In this document: one piece after another, positions 63,870-64,000 of the stretch
Numbering within the stretch: the stretch's first letter is position 1
Layout: every line of letters starts with the position of its first letter
Assembly (NCBI GenBank): GCA_032119795.1
Contig: JAUMFO010000040.1
Location: 1 to 64,000 of the forward strand
Length of the DNA stretch: 64,000 bases
Reading direction: 5' to 3'
From: JAGIBJ01 sp032119795
Lineage (GTDB): Bacteria; Actinomycetota; Thermoleophilia; Solirubrobacterales; Solirubrobacteraceae
Notes under the pieces: model-generated
Database searches by the model: none
What the model was told of the DNA's origin: nothing
The model's input: only the letters and a program-made list of their open reading frames with translations
Made by a program: the position numbers and the translations under genes

Positions 63870-64000
63870 GGGTACTCCTAGGCGGCAGCGCCTGAGGAGC
63901 GCTGCCTATGAGGTGGGACAGGGTGCACCGCCAGCGGCAGCGCACGGACGACGGTAGTCGAGGCCCGCAAGGCGCACAAGATTCGATGCTCGGTGCTGTT

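Noticed and set aside
1..64000. CRISPR arrays, insertion sequences, prophage or attachment sites
   Set aside because: No regularly spaced repeats, transposase or integrase, or phage structural genes were seen.
1..64000. tRNA genes
   Set aside because: No complete T-loop plus cloverleaf pattern was found by eye; a covariance-model scan would be needed to exclude one fully.

Overview
The window is a high-GC chromosomal segment from a free-living actinobacterium, most likely of the deep-branching class Thermoleophilia (Solirubrobacterales-like). This rests on protein character, gene order, many GTG/TTG starts, ATGA/GTGA overlaps and promoters that lack a leader; no database search was possible. 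It opens with the tail of a 5S rRNA gene, and no phage, insertion sequence or CRISPR array is visible. It reads as core chromosome with a few accessory genes.

Region by region: 1-150 is the end of an rRNA operon with its terminator. 1026-8052 is murA followed by a tightly coupled histidine operon, hisZ-hisG-hisD-hisB-hisH-hisA-hisF. 8049-9599 is a convergent membrane-anchored PQQ-type propeller. 9688-15463 carries a CCA/poly(A) nucleotidyltransferase, pgeF, a YggS protein, sepF, proC, yggT, lspA and an RluD-type synthase (division, envelope and RNA modification). 15658-22784 is the classical rpsB-tsf-pyrH-frr-uppS-cdsA-dxr-rseP block. 22852-28980 holds a K+ channel, an APC permease, a phosphofructokinase with an unusual donor-site residue, ispG and a Tat-exported DyP peroxidase. 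29059-32807 has ohr, a secreted six-hairpin glycosidase-like protein and superoxide dismutase. 32919-37034 is proS, a CDP-alcohol phosphatidyltransferase, an RsiG-like c-di-GMP/anti-sigma candidate, a GarA-like FHA protein and an FtsR-like MerR regulator. 37136-39626 is a compact methyltransferase / PhyH dioxygenase / methyltransferase cluster of unknown product. 39665-44222 holds an HTH/anti-sigma-K hybrid, a thioesterase, nadE with a membrane partner, and an ECF sigma factor. 44370-47142 is a c-di-AMP riboswitch controlling an RlpA-like protein, followed by two tandem SGNH esterases. 47265-63869 is a mosaic of single genes: hydrolase, HU, S4 protein, DUF3105, VOC protein, SDR, lipase, an internally deleted upp, pheA, MFS exporter, LysR, glutathione peroxidase, a Phd/VapC toxin-antitoxin pair, an acyl-CoA synthetase and a secreted protein.

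Two features tie the window together. First, a TANNNT box lies 6-8 nt before the start codon of many genes, the hallmark of leaderless transcription; twice such boxes overlap back to back to make very compact divergent promoters. Second, second-messenger and sigma-factor control recur: a c-di-AMP riboswitch, an RsiG-like protein, an anti-sigma-K hybrid, an ECF sigma factor with iterated promoter repeats, and a GarA/FtsR pair. The least explained items are the three-gene methyltransferase/dioxygenase cluster, the HTH/RskA hybrid, the RsiG variant, the phosphofructokinase with His104, and the upp gene that has lost its catalytic centre in frame.
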